Positions 7,412 through 16,084 of a stretch of 64,000 nucleotides of DNA are shown here, piece after piece (positions within the stretch are counted from its first letter, which is position 1; every line of letters begins with the position of its first letter). A model generated the notes under the pieces. It was given only the letters and a program-made list of their open reading frames with translations, had not been told where the DNA came from and ran no database searches. Origin of the DNA: Bacteroidota bacterium (GTDB lineage: Bacteria; Bacteroidota; Bacteroidia; B-17B0; Aurantibacillaceae); the NCBI GenBank assembly GCA_030681615.1, contig JAUXSA010000098.1, positions 1-64,000 of the forward strand, in the 5' to 3' direction. Position numbers and translations under genes: made by a program.

Positions 7412-10400
7412 ATGAAAAATTTTAAATTTTTATTTGTAGCCTTTGCGCTTATATCTGCAAACTCTTTCGCGCAAAAAAAGGAAGAGCCTAAAAAAAATGA
7501 CGAAGCGGCAAAGAAGCCAGAAAAAGCGCCTTTCTTAAAGTCGGAGACTTATTCTTCCTTAACCTTTAGAAATATTGGCCCCGCAGTTACTTCAGGCCGT
7601 GTAATAGATCTGGTAGTAAATCCACATAATAAAAACGAATGGTATGTTGCAGCAGCGGCCGGTGGCGTTTTTAAAACTAAGAATGCTGGCGTAACATTTG
7701 AACCTATTTTTGATGGACAAGGCGCTTATTCTATAGGTTGCCTGGCAATTGATAAGAACAATACAAATATTGTTTGGGTTGGCACTGGCGAAAACAATAA
7801 TCAACGTGCTGTAGGTTATGGCGATGGTGTTTATAAAAGTGAAGATGGTGGAAAATCATTTAAAAATGTTGGTCTCAAAAAATCAGAACACATTGGCAAT
7901 TTCGCCATCGATCCAAAAAACTCTAACGTAGTGTACGTTGCCGCATATGGTCCGGTTTGGAATAGCGGTGGCGAGCGTGGCATTTATAAAACAACCGATG
8001 GCGGAAAAACATGGAAACAGGTTTTAAACGTTAGCGATAATACTGGTTTTAATGAAGTACACATCGACCCTAATCATCCAAATATTTTATACGCTTGTGC
8101 GCACCAACGCCGCAGGCACGAGTGGACCTACATTAGCGGCGGCCCTGAGAGCGCTATTTATAAAAGTGTAGATGAAGGTGCTACCTGGGATAAATTAACT
8201 AATGGTTTACCTACCGGTGATGTAGGAAGAATTGCTTTGGCAGTTTCGCCTGCAAACACAGATATTATTTACGCGATGATAGAAGGCCGTGAGAATAAAG
8301 GCACTTATAAAAGTACAGATAGAGGAGCAAGTTGGGAAAAGCAAAGTGGTATTGCTACTGATGGAAATTATTACCAGGAAATTATTGCCGATCCAAAAAA
8401 CCCAAGTAAATTTTATGTGATGGATACCTGGGCAAAAGTTACTACCGATGGTGGAAAAACATTTAAAGGCATTGGCGAAAAACATAAGCACGTTGATAAC
8501 CACGCTATATGGATCGATCCAAAAAACACCGATCATTTTATTATGGGATGTGATGGTGGTCTGTACGAAACTTTTGATAATGCATCTAACTGGGATTACA
8601 AAGCTAATTTACCAATAACGCAGGTTTACCGTGTGTGTGTAGATAACGCAAAACCATTTTACAATGTGTATGCCGGCACACAGGATAATAATACATTAGG
8701 CGGGCCTGCAAGAACAATTAGCGCCAGCGGTATAACCAATGCAGATTGGATAGTAACCGTTGGTGGCGATGGTTTTCAAAGCAGGGTAGACCCAAAAGAA
8801 CCAAATATTATTTATAGCGAATGGCAATACGGTGGCCTGATCCGTTTTGATAAAAAGACAGGAGAAATTGTAGATATAAAACCAATTGAAAAAGAAGGTG
8901 AGTCTGCTTACCGTTTTAATTGGGATGCGCCTATCATCATCAGTAATTTTGATAACAAACGCATTTATTTTGCAGCCAACAAAGTTTTTAGAAGTGATGA
9001 AAGAGGAAATTCATGGAAAGTAATAAGTCCGGATCTGAGCAGGGGTATTGACAGAAATAAATTAGCAATAATGGGCAAAGTGTGGAGCGTTGATGCTGTT
9101 GCAAAGAATGCTTCAACTTCTCTTTTTGGAAATATTACAGCGCTAACCGAATCACCAAAAAATGAAAATGTAATTTATGCAGGAACAGATGATGGTTTAA
9201 TTCAGGTTACAACAAATGGTGGTAGCAACTGGACAAAGATCGACAACATTGCAGGCATTCCACAAATTTCGGTGAGCAATGTAAAAATGCAACCGTTGGT
9301 AAATTATTTATTGGCCTCGCAACATAATGAAAATGTAGTATACGCTGTTTTTAATAATCACCGCCAGGGAGATTTTAAACCTTATCTAATTAAGAGTAGC
9401 GATAAAGGTAAAACATGGACAAACATTAGCACCACACTTCCAGAAAGAGGCTCTGTATATAGTATTGCAGAGGATCATAAAAATCCTGATCTTATTTTTT
9501 GCGGAACCGAATTTGGTTTTTATTTTAGTTTAGATGCCGGTAAAAATTGGGTAGAGCTAACCTCGGGTTTACCAGAATCTGTTTGTATAAAAGATATCAC
9601 CATACAAAAAGAAGAAAACGATCTTATCCTTGCTTCTTTTGGAAGAGGTATTTTTGTTTTAGATAATTATACTCTATTACAAAGCATTAAAGCAGATGAT
9701 CTTAATAAAACTGCAACTATTTTTCCAATTAAGAATGGTTTGGTGTTTCTTCAATCATCACCATACGGCCATAAAGGAAAATCGTTCCAGGGCGAATCTT
9801 TTTTCACGGCACCAAATCCTGAAATTGGAGCAACCATTTATTATTATTTAAAAGATGATTTTAAAAGCATAAAAGATAAACGTAAAGAAAGTGAGAAAGA
9901 AAAAATAAAGAACAATAAAGATGTTTATTATCCAAGCGCTGATAGTTTGCGTTTGGAAGATACAGAAGAAGCTGCTTATATTTTAGCAACCATTAGTGAT
10001 GAGCTTGGAAATGATGTTCGCAAAATACATCTGCCGGCAAAAAAAGGTATTGCTAATTTTGTTTGGAATGGCCGTTACGATGTTACATCGCCCATAAATT
10101 TTAATGTAGTTGATGAATCCAATCCTTATTATTCGCCGGATGAAGGTCCGGTTGCAATTCCTGGAAAATATTTTGTTAAACTTGATAAAATATATAATGG
10201 AACAGTTCAAAATTTGGTCGAAAAAACTGCGTTCACCATTTCAACTTTAGATCAATCAACTTTGCCGTTACCTGACAGACAAAAATTAATGGTTTACAAT
10301 AAAGAGTTAAGTGAATTTAGAAGAGTTGTTTTAGGAACTGCCGATTATTTTGGTTTATTAAACGAAAAGATCAAGTATCTTAAAAAAGGTGTGTTAAATG

Positions 10401-10744
10401 GAAATGTAAACGCAGTAAGTCTTTTAGCCGATATTAATACTTACGACACAAAGAAAAAAGCAATTGAGATAGCCTTAAATGGCGATGAAAGTCTTGCTAA
10501 ACGCGAGTTTGAAACGCTTCCTGGTTTTGTAGGAGCTTTGGAAGGCATTGTTAGTGGCAGTTGGAGCAGTTCGATGGGAGCAACGCAAACCATGACTGAT
10601 AAATTTGTAAAATTAAAAGCAGAATTTAAACCAATTTATAATTCTATTGTGGAGTTAAAAACGTTGGTGGAATCTATTGAGCAAAAGGCCGAAAACCTTA
10701 AAATACCATCAACTTATGGTAGGTTACCTGTTTTAGAAAAATAG
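7412..10744 (+). CDS. Secreted sortilin/VPS10-like BNR (Asp-box) beta-propeller protein
   Basis: 1110 residues. Signal peptide MKNFKFLFVAFALISANSFA with cleavage before QKKEEPKK. A Lys/Glu-rich linker (22-40) leads into repeated Asp-box units of the S-x-D-x-G-x-x-W/F type: KTKNAGVTF, KSEDGGKSF, KTTDGGKTW, KSVDEGATW, KSTDRGASW, TTDGGKTF, RSDERGNSW, TTNGGSNW, KSSDKGKTW and SLDAGKNW, spread over residues ~80-720. This is a ten-bladed VPS10/sortilin-type propeller, often annotated in Bacteroidota as glycosyl hydrolase, though no sialidase catalytic residues are evident. The C-terminal ~350 residues include a mixed beta region and a helical end. There is no T9SS tail or lipobox. Function is not known; it appears monocistronic. 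Confidence 0.85.
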   Translation: MKNFKFLFVAFALISANSFAQKKEEPKKNDEAAKKPEKAPFLKSETYSSLTFRNIGPAVTSGRVIDLVVNPHNKNEWYVAAAAGGVFKTKNAGVTFEPIFDGQGAYSIGCLAIDKNNTNIVWVGTGENNNQRAVGYGDGVYKSEDGGKSFKNVGLKKSEHIGNFAIDPKNSNVVYVAAYGPVWNSGGERGIYKTTDGGKTWKQVLNVSDNTGFNEVHIDPNHPNILYACAHQRRRHEWTYISGGPESAIYKSVDEGATWDKLTNGLPTGDVGRIALAVSPANTDIIYAMIEGRENKGTYKSTDRGASWEKQSGIATDGNYYQEIIADPKNPSKFYVMDTWAKVTTDGGKTFKGIGEKHKHVDNHAIWIDPKNTDHFIMGCDGGLYETFDNASNWDYKANLPITQVYRVCVDNAKPFYNVYAGTQDNNTLGGPARTISASGITNADWIVTVGGDGFQSRVDPKEPNIIYSEWQYGGLIRFDKKTGEIVDIKPIEKEGESAYRFNWDAPIIISNFDNKRIYFAANKVFRSDERGNSWKVISPDLSRGIDRNKLAIMGKVWSVDAVAKNASTSLFGNITALTESPKNENVIYAGTDDGLIQVTTNGGSNWTKIDNIAGIPQISVSNVKMQPLVNYLLASQHNENVVYAVFNNHRQGDFKPYLIKSSDKGKTWTNISTTLPERGSVYSIAEDHKNPDLIFCGTEFGFYFSLDAGKNWVELTSGLPESVCIKDITIQKEENDLILASFGRGIFVLDNYTLLQSIKADDLNKTATIFPIKNGLVFLQSSPYGHKGKSFQGESFFTAPNPEIGATIYYYLKDDFKSIKDKRKESEKEKIKNNKDVYYPSADSLRLEDTEEAAYILATISDELGNDVRKIHLPAKKGIANFVWNGRYDVTSPINFNVVDESNPYYSPDEGPVAIPGKYFVKLDKIYNGTVQNLVEKTAFTISTLDQSTLPLPDRQKLMVYNKELSEFRRVVLGTADYFGLLNEKIKYLKKGVLNGNVNAVSLLADINTYDTKKKAIEIALNGDESLAKREFETLPGFVGALEGIVSGSWSSSMGATQTMTDKFVKLKAEFKPIYNSIVELKTLVESIEQKAENLKIPSTYGRLPVLEK

Positions 10745-10858
10745 ATCTGGAATTGTGTTAAAAGGACCTTTTTTTGCTTTTGGTTAATGGAAAAGAAAGA
10801 TTTACCCCCTTCATTACCAGCAAAAAGAGGCTTTTTTCTCAAAATAATAGGTTAAATC

Positions 10859-10889
10859 TTTGCCTGCAACGAATAAATACATATCTTTG
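10859..10889 (+). promoter_or_regulatory. Promoter of rpmI-rplT
   Basis: TTTG at 10859-10862, a 19-base spacer and TATCTTTG at 10882-10889 match the Bacteroidota consensus. The rpmI ATG lies 22 bases further on. Confidence 0.72.
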
Positions 10890-10911
10890 CCATCCTTAAA
10901 AAAACGAAAAA

Positions 10912-11106
10912 ATGCCAAAAATGAAAACTAATTCCAGCGCTAAAAAGCGTTTTAGCCTGACTGGAAGCGGTAAAATTAAAAGAAAGCATGCTTTCAAACG
11001 TCACATCTTAACTAAAAAAGAAAAAGACCGTAAACGCGGTTTAGCTAAGAGCGGCCTAGTAAGCAAGCCAGATACCAATAACGTGAAATTCATGTTAAAT
11101 ATCTAA
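10912..11106 (+). CDS. rpmI: 50S ribosomal protein bL35
   Basis: 64 residues with the full bL35 pattern: [20 protein letters not shown] at the start, [16 protein letters not shown] in the middle and a short C-terminus. It is a small basic protein of the large subunit. It has its own promoter directly upstream and is followed by rplT after a 114-base spacer holding a stem-loop. The infC gene that commonly precedes this pair is not in the window. Confidence 0.98.
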   Translation: MPKMKTNSSAKKRFSLTGSGKIKRKHAFKRHILTKKEKDRKRGLAKSGLVSKPDTNNVKFMLNI

Positions 11107-11160
11107 GCGAAAGCTCTTTAAAAATTATCGAGATCGGTTAATTAAACAAATGTTTAACCC

Positions 11161-11201
11161 GAATTTTAGTCAAAAAGACTCGTAAAAGAGCACTAAAATT
11201 C
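11161..11201 (+). promoter_or_regulatory. Intercistronic stem-loop between rpmI and rplT (candidate bL20 autoregulatory site)
   Basis: GAATTTTAGT (11161-11170) and ACTAAAATTC (11192-11201) form a perfect 10-bp stem around a 21-base loop that contains a small CTC/GAG hairpin. It lies 19 bases upstream of the rplT ATG and lacks a T-tract. bL20 is known to bind mRNA structures near its own gene in other phyla; that role here is a guess from position. Confidence 0.5.
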
Positions 11202-11220
11202 AAAATCAAAAACAAAAAAA

Positions 11221-11565
11221 ATGCCAAGAAGCGTCAATCACGTAGCCAGCAGGGCTCGCAGAAAAAAAATCCTAAATTTAACCAAAGGTTATTGGGGTGC
11301 TAGAGGTAATGTTTGGACAATAGCCAAAAATACCCTGGAAAAAGGTTTAACTTATGCTTACCGCGATCGTAAAAACAAAAAACGTACTATGCGTGGTTTG
11401 TGGATACAACGTATTAATGCAGGAGTTAGAGAACATGGAATGAGTTATTCTGAGTTCATGGGTAAATTAAATGCTAAAGGTTTACAATTAAACCGTAAAG
11501 TATTAGCAGATCTTGCCATGAATCATCCTGAAGCTTTTACAGCGGTTATAAACCAGGTAAAATAA
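11221..11565 (+). CDS. rplT: 50S ribosomal protein bL20
   Basis: 114 residues matching bL20 end to end: [53 protein letters not shown] and a C-terminal globular domain ([14 protein letters not shown]). It binds 23S rRNA early in large-subunit assembly and in some bacteria represses its own operon. It forms an operon with rpmI and is followed 20 bases later by a strong terminator. Confidence 0.98.
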   Translation: MPRSVNHVASRARRKKILNLTKGYWGARGNVWTIAKNTLEKGLTYAYRDRKNKKRTMRGLWIQRINAGVREHGMSYSEFMGKLNAKGLQLNRKVLADLAMNHPEAFTAVINQVK

Positions 11566-11585
11566 GCAAATCACAATATATTGAG

Positions 11586-11619
11586 TAAAAAATGCCCCAT
11601 TTTGTGGGGCATTTTTTTT
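11586..11619 (+). terminator. Rho-independent terminator after rplT
   Basis: The stem AAAAAATGCCCC (11587-11598) pairs with GGGGCATTTTTT (11606-11617) around a 7-base loop and continues into a T-run. This is a textbook intrinsic terminator. Confidence 0.93.
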
Positions 11620-11757
11620 AATAGAATATTCATAATATATGTTACTGAAATAGCTGCTATGTCGAATTTTTTCGTATATTAGCTTAAATTAACGTTAATA
11701 ACCAAACTAAATAGGTTTATTTGCGTTGTATATTAATAGAACTTCGATCACAAAAAA

Positions 11758-11919
11758 ATGAGAACAATGAAAGCAAAGATCAAAAAAGCGGCAGAGGTGA
11801 AAGGAAGCACGTACTTAGTAAAACTTCGTATTGATGCCAGGACAGTTATTACGGTTAGAACCAAAGAAAGTTTAAAGAATTGGAAAACAAAATATCCAAA
11901 CGCAGTAGAATTGTCATAA
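11758..11919 (+). CDS. Small hypothetical protein, 53 residues
   Basis: An ATG at 11758 opens 53 codons ending at TAA 11917-11919; an internal ATG follows at 11767. The product is basic with alternating charged and beta-type residues (KGSTYLVKLRIDARTVITVRTKESLKNWK) and ends NAVELS, like a small beta-rich cytosolic protein rather than random sequence. The start has the A-rich leader (CAAAAAAA) common in this window. It follows the rplT terminator and ends five bases before a 9-bp hairpin, so it is framed as its own unit. I do not recognise a family. Bases 11620-11757 upstream hold no other gene. Confidence 0.6.
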   Translation: MRTMKAKIKKAAEVKGSTYLVKLRIDARTVITVRTKESLKNWKTKYPNAVELS

Positions 11920-11924
11920 GATGA

Positions 11925-11951
11925 ATGTAGAATCCTAAAAAAATTCTACAT
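11925..11951. terminator. Hairpin between convergent small ORF and corA
   Basis: ATGTAGAAT (11925-11933) and ATTCTACAT (11943-11951) form a perfect 9-bp stem with a 9-base A-rich loop. It overlaps the last codons of corA. It probably ends transcription from the plus strand and protects convergent 3' ends, though no clear T-tract follows. Confidence 0.5.
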
Positions 11952-13022
11952 CCATTTCTTTCTCTTAAAATAGATTATTTGCCCAATAATAATCGTCAAC
12001 ATTACCCCCCAAACTACCGCATATCCATAAGGCTCTCTTAACTCGGGCATTATATCAAAGTTCATCCCATACACTCCCACAATAAAAGTTACCGGAATAA
12101 AAATACTCGACACGATCGTGAGCATTTTCATGACCTCATTCATTCTGTTGGAGTTAGTGCTTAAATAAATATCCATAATGCCACTCAACAAGTCCCTGTA
12201 AGTTTCCACGGTATCTATAATGCGGGTGCTATGATCCTGTAAGTCGCGAAAGAACAACTGTGTGCTTGGTGTAATAAATTCAGATTCTGAACGCAATAAA
12301 TTACTTATCATATCACGCAGCGGCCAAACCTGTTTACGCAAAAAGATCACTTCGCGCTTTAACCTGTAAAGCTCTATCAAGGATTCACGCTTTGGCTCGT
12401 TAATTATCTCTTCTTCTATCTTCTCAACCTTATCACCTATTTTTTCAATAGCATCAAAATAACAATCTACTACAGCATCCATTAAGGCATAAAATAAATA
12501 ATCTGCACCAAGTTTACGCACACGACCTTTGGCCTGTCTTAACCTTGCACGGATAATATCAAAAGCATCTCCACTATGAGGTTCCTGGAAAGAAATAACA
12601 GTATTATCCAATAGTATCAACGAAAGTTGTTCTGCATGCACTTCTTTATCATACATGATCATTTTTAAAATAGAAAGTATATAATGATCGTAATCCTCAA
12701 ATTTCGGACGTTGGTCAATATGTACAATGTCTTCTAATGTTAAAGGATGAATGTTATAGAGTTTGCCAATTTTTTCAATCAGTTCAATGTTATGTACGCC
12801 TTCTACATTTATCCATTTAACCATATTATCTTTTACATGCGAAAGACAGTCTGAAAGGTCGTAAAAATCATCTTCAAAAAATTCAGTCTCATTAAATTCG
12901 ATCAAGGTAATTTTTATACGTTCGCCTTTTTCTTCTCCATTATAGGTCATGGTGCCAGGAGGTGCGCCAATGTCATGGGTTCTGACAATTTTTCTTTTTT
13001 TCTTTTTATAATTTTTACCCAT
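11946..13022 (-). CDS. corA: CorA-family Mg2+/Co2+ transporter
   Basis: 358 residues. A large N-terminal cytosolic domain (IKITLIEFNETEF, VKWINVEGVHNIELIEKIG, HPLTLEDIVHIDQRPKFEDY) leads through long helices to two C-terminal membrane segments. The signature GMN motif appears as VYGMNFD at the end of TM1, and the second TM segment ends with a basic tail (KRKKWM). It forms a pentameric channel for Mg2+ (or Co2+) in the inner membrane. Its start overlaps the rsmI stop by 8 bases, so the two are transcribed together. Confidence 0.96.
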   Translation of the reverse strand: MGKNYKKKKRKIVRTHDIGAPPGTMTYNGEEKGERIKITLIEFNETEFFEDDFYDLSDCLSHVKDNMVKWINVEGVHNIELIEKIGKLYNIHPLTLEDIVHIDQRPKFEDYDHYILSILKMIMYDKEVHAEQLSLILLDNTVISFQEPHSGDAFDIIRARLRQAKGRVRKLGADYLFYALMDAVVDCYFDAIEKIGDKVEKIEEEIINEPKRESLIELYRLKREVIFLRKQVWPLRDMISNLLRSESEFITPSTQLFFRDLQDHSTRIIDTVETYRDLLSGIMDIYLSTNSNRMNEVMKMLTIVSSIFIPVTFIVGVYGMNFDIMPELREPYGYAVVWGVMLTIIIGQIIYFKRKKWM

Positions 13023-13713
13023 CTGTTTCTGTGTCTAAGTTTTTGTTTCCTTGTACAACAACAACAATTTCTCCTTTAATTGGTTTAGAAGAATAAAAAG
13101 AAATCAGTTCATTAATGGTTCCCCTTTTTGTTTCTTCAAATAGTTTTGTGATCTCACGCGACACGCTTGCTTTCCTGTCTTCGCCTAAATACGTTTTAAA
13201 TTCTTCTAATAATTTCAAAAGTCTAAAAGGCGATTCGTAAACAATAAACGTTTTTTCTTCCTGCGCTAATAATTTTAAGCGTGTTTGTCTTCCTTTTTTT
13301 TGCGGAAGAAAACCGTAAAAACTAAATTCGTTGCAAGGCAGGCCGCTGTTAACAAGCGCGGGTACAAAGGCTGTGGCTCCTGGTAAACTAATTACATTAA
13401 CGTTATTGGCAATGGCTTCTCTTATCAATAAAAATCCGGGATCGGAAATGCCAGGAGTTCCTGCATCTGAGATCAGTGCAATATTTTTTCCTGAGTTTAA
13501 AGAAGAAATAAGTTCTTCTAATATTTTATGCTCGTTATGCTGGTGGTAAGACTTTAAAGGCTTTTCTATTTGCAAATGTTTCAGCAAAAAAGAAGAGGTG
13601 CGGGTATCTTCTGCCAAAATAAGATCGGCAGACTTTAGGGTATTAATAGCACGTAATGTAATATCCTCCAAATTACCAATGGGTGTTGGCACTATAAATA
13701 ACTGTCCGCTCAT
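13015..13713 (-). CDS. rsmI: 16S rRNA (cytidine-1402-2'-O)-methyltransferase
   Basis: 232 residues of the tetrapyrrole-methylase-like fold. Seen motifs: PTPIGNLEDITLRA at the N-terminus, LAEDTRTSSFLLKH, ISDAGTPGISDPG (SAM-binding region) and the LPGATAFVPALVNSGLP segment, all typical of RsmI. It methylates C1402 of 16S rRNA in the decoding centre. It precedes corA with an 8-base overlap; the pairing has no obvious functional logic. The 111-base gap to the next gene (13714-13824) holds only AT-rich sequence. Confidence 0.96.
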   Translation of the reverse strand: MSGQLFIVPTPIGNLEDITLRAINTLKSADLILAEDTRTSSFLLKHLQIEKPLKSYHQHNEHKILEELISSLNSGKNIALISDAGTPGISDPGFLLIREAIANNVNVISLPGATAFVPALVNSGLPCNEFSFYGFLPQKKGRQTRLKLLAQEEKTFIVYESPFRLLKLLEEFKTYLGEDRKASVSREITKLFEETKRGTINELISFYSSKPIKGEIVVVVQGNKNLDTETDG

Positions 13714-13824
13714 TTAACCTTGAAGTTAAATTTTTTGGGCCTGAGAAATAAAATGAAAAAGAATAGTTATTGATAAGCAATAGTTAATAGTAAATAGGGA
13801 TTAGTTAACAGGAAGGCGCTTAAC

Positions 13825-15672
13825 TTATTTAAAACTCTGCATATCGCAAAGCTTTTTGTAGGTGCCATTTAACGCAAGTAATTGTTCGTGGTTACCGCGT
13901 TCAATGATCTCGCCGCGGTTCATTACAACTATCTCATCAGCATTTGCAATTGTAGATAAACGGTGGGCAATAACCACACTGGTGCGGTTCTTCATTAAAT
14001 TGGTCAAAGCTTCCTGCACTAACTTTTCGCTTTCTGTATCTAAAGCAGAAGTAGCTTCATCCAGAATTAAAATAGATGGGTTCTTTAAAATAGCGCGTGC
14101 AATACTTAAACGCTGGCGTTGCCCCCCGCTTAATTTTCCGCCCCTATCGCCAATAATGGTATTATATCCATTTGGTAATTGCATAATAAATTCATGCGCA
14201 TTGGCAATTTTTGCGGCGTCTATTACATCATTTTCAGAAACGTTTTGCATGCCAAAAATAATATTGTTCTTAACGGTATCGTTAAACAAAATACTTTCCT
14301 GTGTAACCACGCCAATATGTTTACGCACACTTTCGGTTGTAAGATCTTTTATATCTGTACCGTCAATTAATAAAGCACCTTTGTCGCTTTCGTAAAAACG
14401 CGGCAACATATCTGCTAAAGTTGTTTTTCCGCTTCCGCTCTGGCCAACTAAAGCAATGGTCTTACCTTTTTGTATCTTTAAATTAATATTTCGTAACACA
14501 TGTCCATCATCACCTTTGTGATAAGCAAACCATAGATCTTTATATTCTATTTCTTTGGTAAAATTTAAAATTTCTTTTGCGTTTGGTTTATCTATGATCA
14601 CATTATCTGCTAATAAGATCTTATCAATACGTTCTTCGCTGGCAACACCTTTTTGAATATTGCTATAAGAAGTTGTTAGTTGTTTGATCGGCGGAATTAA
14701 TTGGGAGGCTAAAATAAAATAGGTCATAAATAAAGGACCCGTTAGTTCGCCGGTAAACACCATACTGCCCCCAATAAATAAAATAAACATTAAAATGCCT
14801 GTTACTACAACTTCTGTTAAGGGTGAGCTAAGATCTGTTTTCCTGTATACATTTACAGATTGTTTGTAATAGGTTTGGTTAATGTCTTCAAACTTTTTTT
14901 GCATTGGGTTCATGGCACTAAAGGCCTTTATCACTTTTAAACTCCCCAATGTTTCTTCTATCACACTTATTAATCCACCAAGTGTTTCTTTGCTTTTGCG
15001 CGAAGCATTTTTTAAACTTTTGCCAAGAATTACAATAAATAAAGCAGCAATCGGCAATAAAATTAAAATGTAAAGTGTCAGCTTTGTGCTTATTATAAGC
15101 ATTAAACTAAATAAAATTATTACAGTTAATGGTTCCCTGAAGATCATTTCCAAAGTTTGCATTATGCTCCATTCAATTTCCTGCACATCAGATGTCATGC
15201 GGCTCATGAGATCACCTTTTTTTTCTTCACTGTAATAACTTAACGGAAGATCCATTGATTTTTTGTACATTTTATTACGAAGATCGCGCACCACACCATT
15301 GCGAATTGGCGCAATAAAAAACATGGCCAGATAACGGAACATGTTTTTGAAAAAGGTCATTACAAAAATGATGATGCAAATAATAATAAGCGCTTTTATT
15401 TTGCCTCCTTGTGTAACCACTAAGCCTGCTAAATAAAAATTGGAGATATCTTTGATATAATCTGCAGACAATGAAAATTCAGGTTTTCCTTTCAGTAATA
15501 TTAAACCGGTTTCCATTAAATTCGTTTCCTCGAAAAGCAACTTTAAAAAAGGCATGGCCAGTGTTAAACTTACCGCGTTAAAAACAGCAAATAAAATGTT
15601 AAAAGATACGTTTGCGGTAAGGTAACCCTTGTAGTTCTTAGTATATTTTAAAACCGAGAATAGTTTTTTCAT
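13825..15672 (-). CDS. ABC exporter, MsbA/lipid-flippase-like (fused permease-ATPase)
   Basis: 615 residues. The N-terminal ~320 residues hold six membrane segments with the MsbA-like coupling region (PLSYYSEEKKGDLMSRMTSDVQEIEWS ~150-175). The C-terminal ATPase has Walker A GQSGSGKTT (~409), Q-loop VTQESILFND, signature LSGGQRQRLS, Walker B ILILDEATSALD and the switch histidine in VIAHRLSTI. Such half-transporters work as homodimers and export lipid A, other lipids or drugs; the substrate cannot be told from sequence. The gene is transcribed on its own, divergent from rbfA. Confidence 0.93.
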   Translation of the reverse strand: MKKLFSVLKYTKNYKGYLTANVSFNILFAVFNAVSLTLAMPFLKLLFEETNLMETGLILLKGKPEFSLSADYIKDISNFYLAGLVVTQGGKIKALIIICIIIFVMTFFKNMFRYLAMFFIAPIRNGVVRDLRNKMYKKSMDLPLSYYSEEKKGDLMSRMTSDVQEIEWSIMQTLEMIFREPLTVIILFSLMLIISTKLTLYILILLPIAALFIVILGKSLKNASRKSKETLGGLISVIEETLGSLKVIKAFSAMNPMQKKFEDINQTYYKQSVNVYRKTDLSSPLTEVVVTGILMFILFIGGSMVFTGELTGPLFMTYFILASQLIPPIKQLTTSYSNIQKGVASEERIDKILLADNVIIDKPNAKEILNFTKEIEYKDLWFAYHKGDDGHVLRNINLKIQKGKTIALVGQSGSGKTTLADMLPRFYESDKGALLIDGTDIKDLTTESVRKHIGVVTQESILFNDTVKNNIIFGMQNVSENDVIDAAKIANAHEFIMQLPNGYNTIIGDRGGKLSGGQRQRLSIARAILKNPSILILDEATSALDTESEKLVQEALTNLMKNRTSVVIAHRLSTIANADEIVVMNRGEIIERGNHEQLLALNGTYKKLCDMQSFK

Positions 15673-15742
15673 ATATAGAGTAAACGTAAATTTATTTGAA
15701 TTATTAGCGAATATACTACAAAAATCTCAGTACATTTACAGT

Positions 15743-16081
15743 ATGGAAAGCCTTAGGCAACAAAAAGTAAATAAATTATTGGCAAAAGAATTAGCCGAGA
15801 TCTTTAGAAGTGAATCGCGCTCACTTTTTGGCGGCGGTTTTATTACTGTAACTACCGTACGCGTTAGTCCTGACCTTAGTTCGGCAAAAGCGTATTTAAG
15901 TATTATGGGCAATAAAGACAAAAAAGTTATTTTTAAATTGATCCAGGACCAAACCTCTGTGATACGTAAAAAACTGGGATTGATAGTTGGTAAACAGTTA
16001 CGAATAGTACCCGAATTAATGTTTTATATTGATGATTCTTTAGATTACGCCATGAAAATTGATGCACTTTTAAAGAAGTAG
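15743..16081 (+). CDS. rbfA: Ribosome-binding factor A
   Basis: 112 residues with the KH-like RbfA pattern: SLRQQKVNKLLAKELAEIF at the start, TVTTVRVSPDLSSAKAYLSI in the middle and the ending GKQLRIVPELMFYIDDSLDYAMKIDALL. It acts in late maturation of the 16S rRNA 5' end. In Bacteroidota it is commonly followed by a LolC/E-type permease gene, and this is so here with only three bases between them. Confidence 0.96.
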   Translation: MESLRQQKVNKLLAKELAEIFRSESRSLFGGGFITVTTVRVSPDLSSAKAYLSIMGNKDKKVIFKLIQDQTSVIRKKLGLIVGKQLRIVPELMFYIDDSLDYAMKIDALLKK

Positions 16082-16084
16082 ATC

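Noticed and set aside
10745-10858. Possible terminators after the BNR-propeller gene (AAAAGGACCTTTTTTT and GCAAAAAGAGGCTTTTTT)
   Set aside because: Stems of about five AT-rich pairs with minimal loops are too weak to call.
13714-13824. AT-rich spacer between the ABC exporter and rsmI with near-repeats such as ATAGTTATTGATAAG and ATAGTTAATAG
   Set aside because: Low complexity only; no defined promoter or element.
13862-14395. 177-residue plus-strand ORF inside the ABC exporter gene
   Set aside because: It lies fully antisense to a well-supported ATPase domain and has no family resemblance; a shadow of codon bias.
15695-15738. Promoter candidate for rbfA (TTTG at 15695, TACATTTA at 15731)
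   Set aside because: Spacing of 32 bases is far from the 17-23 expected and the -7 box lacks the final G.
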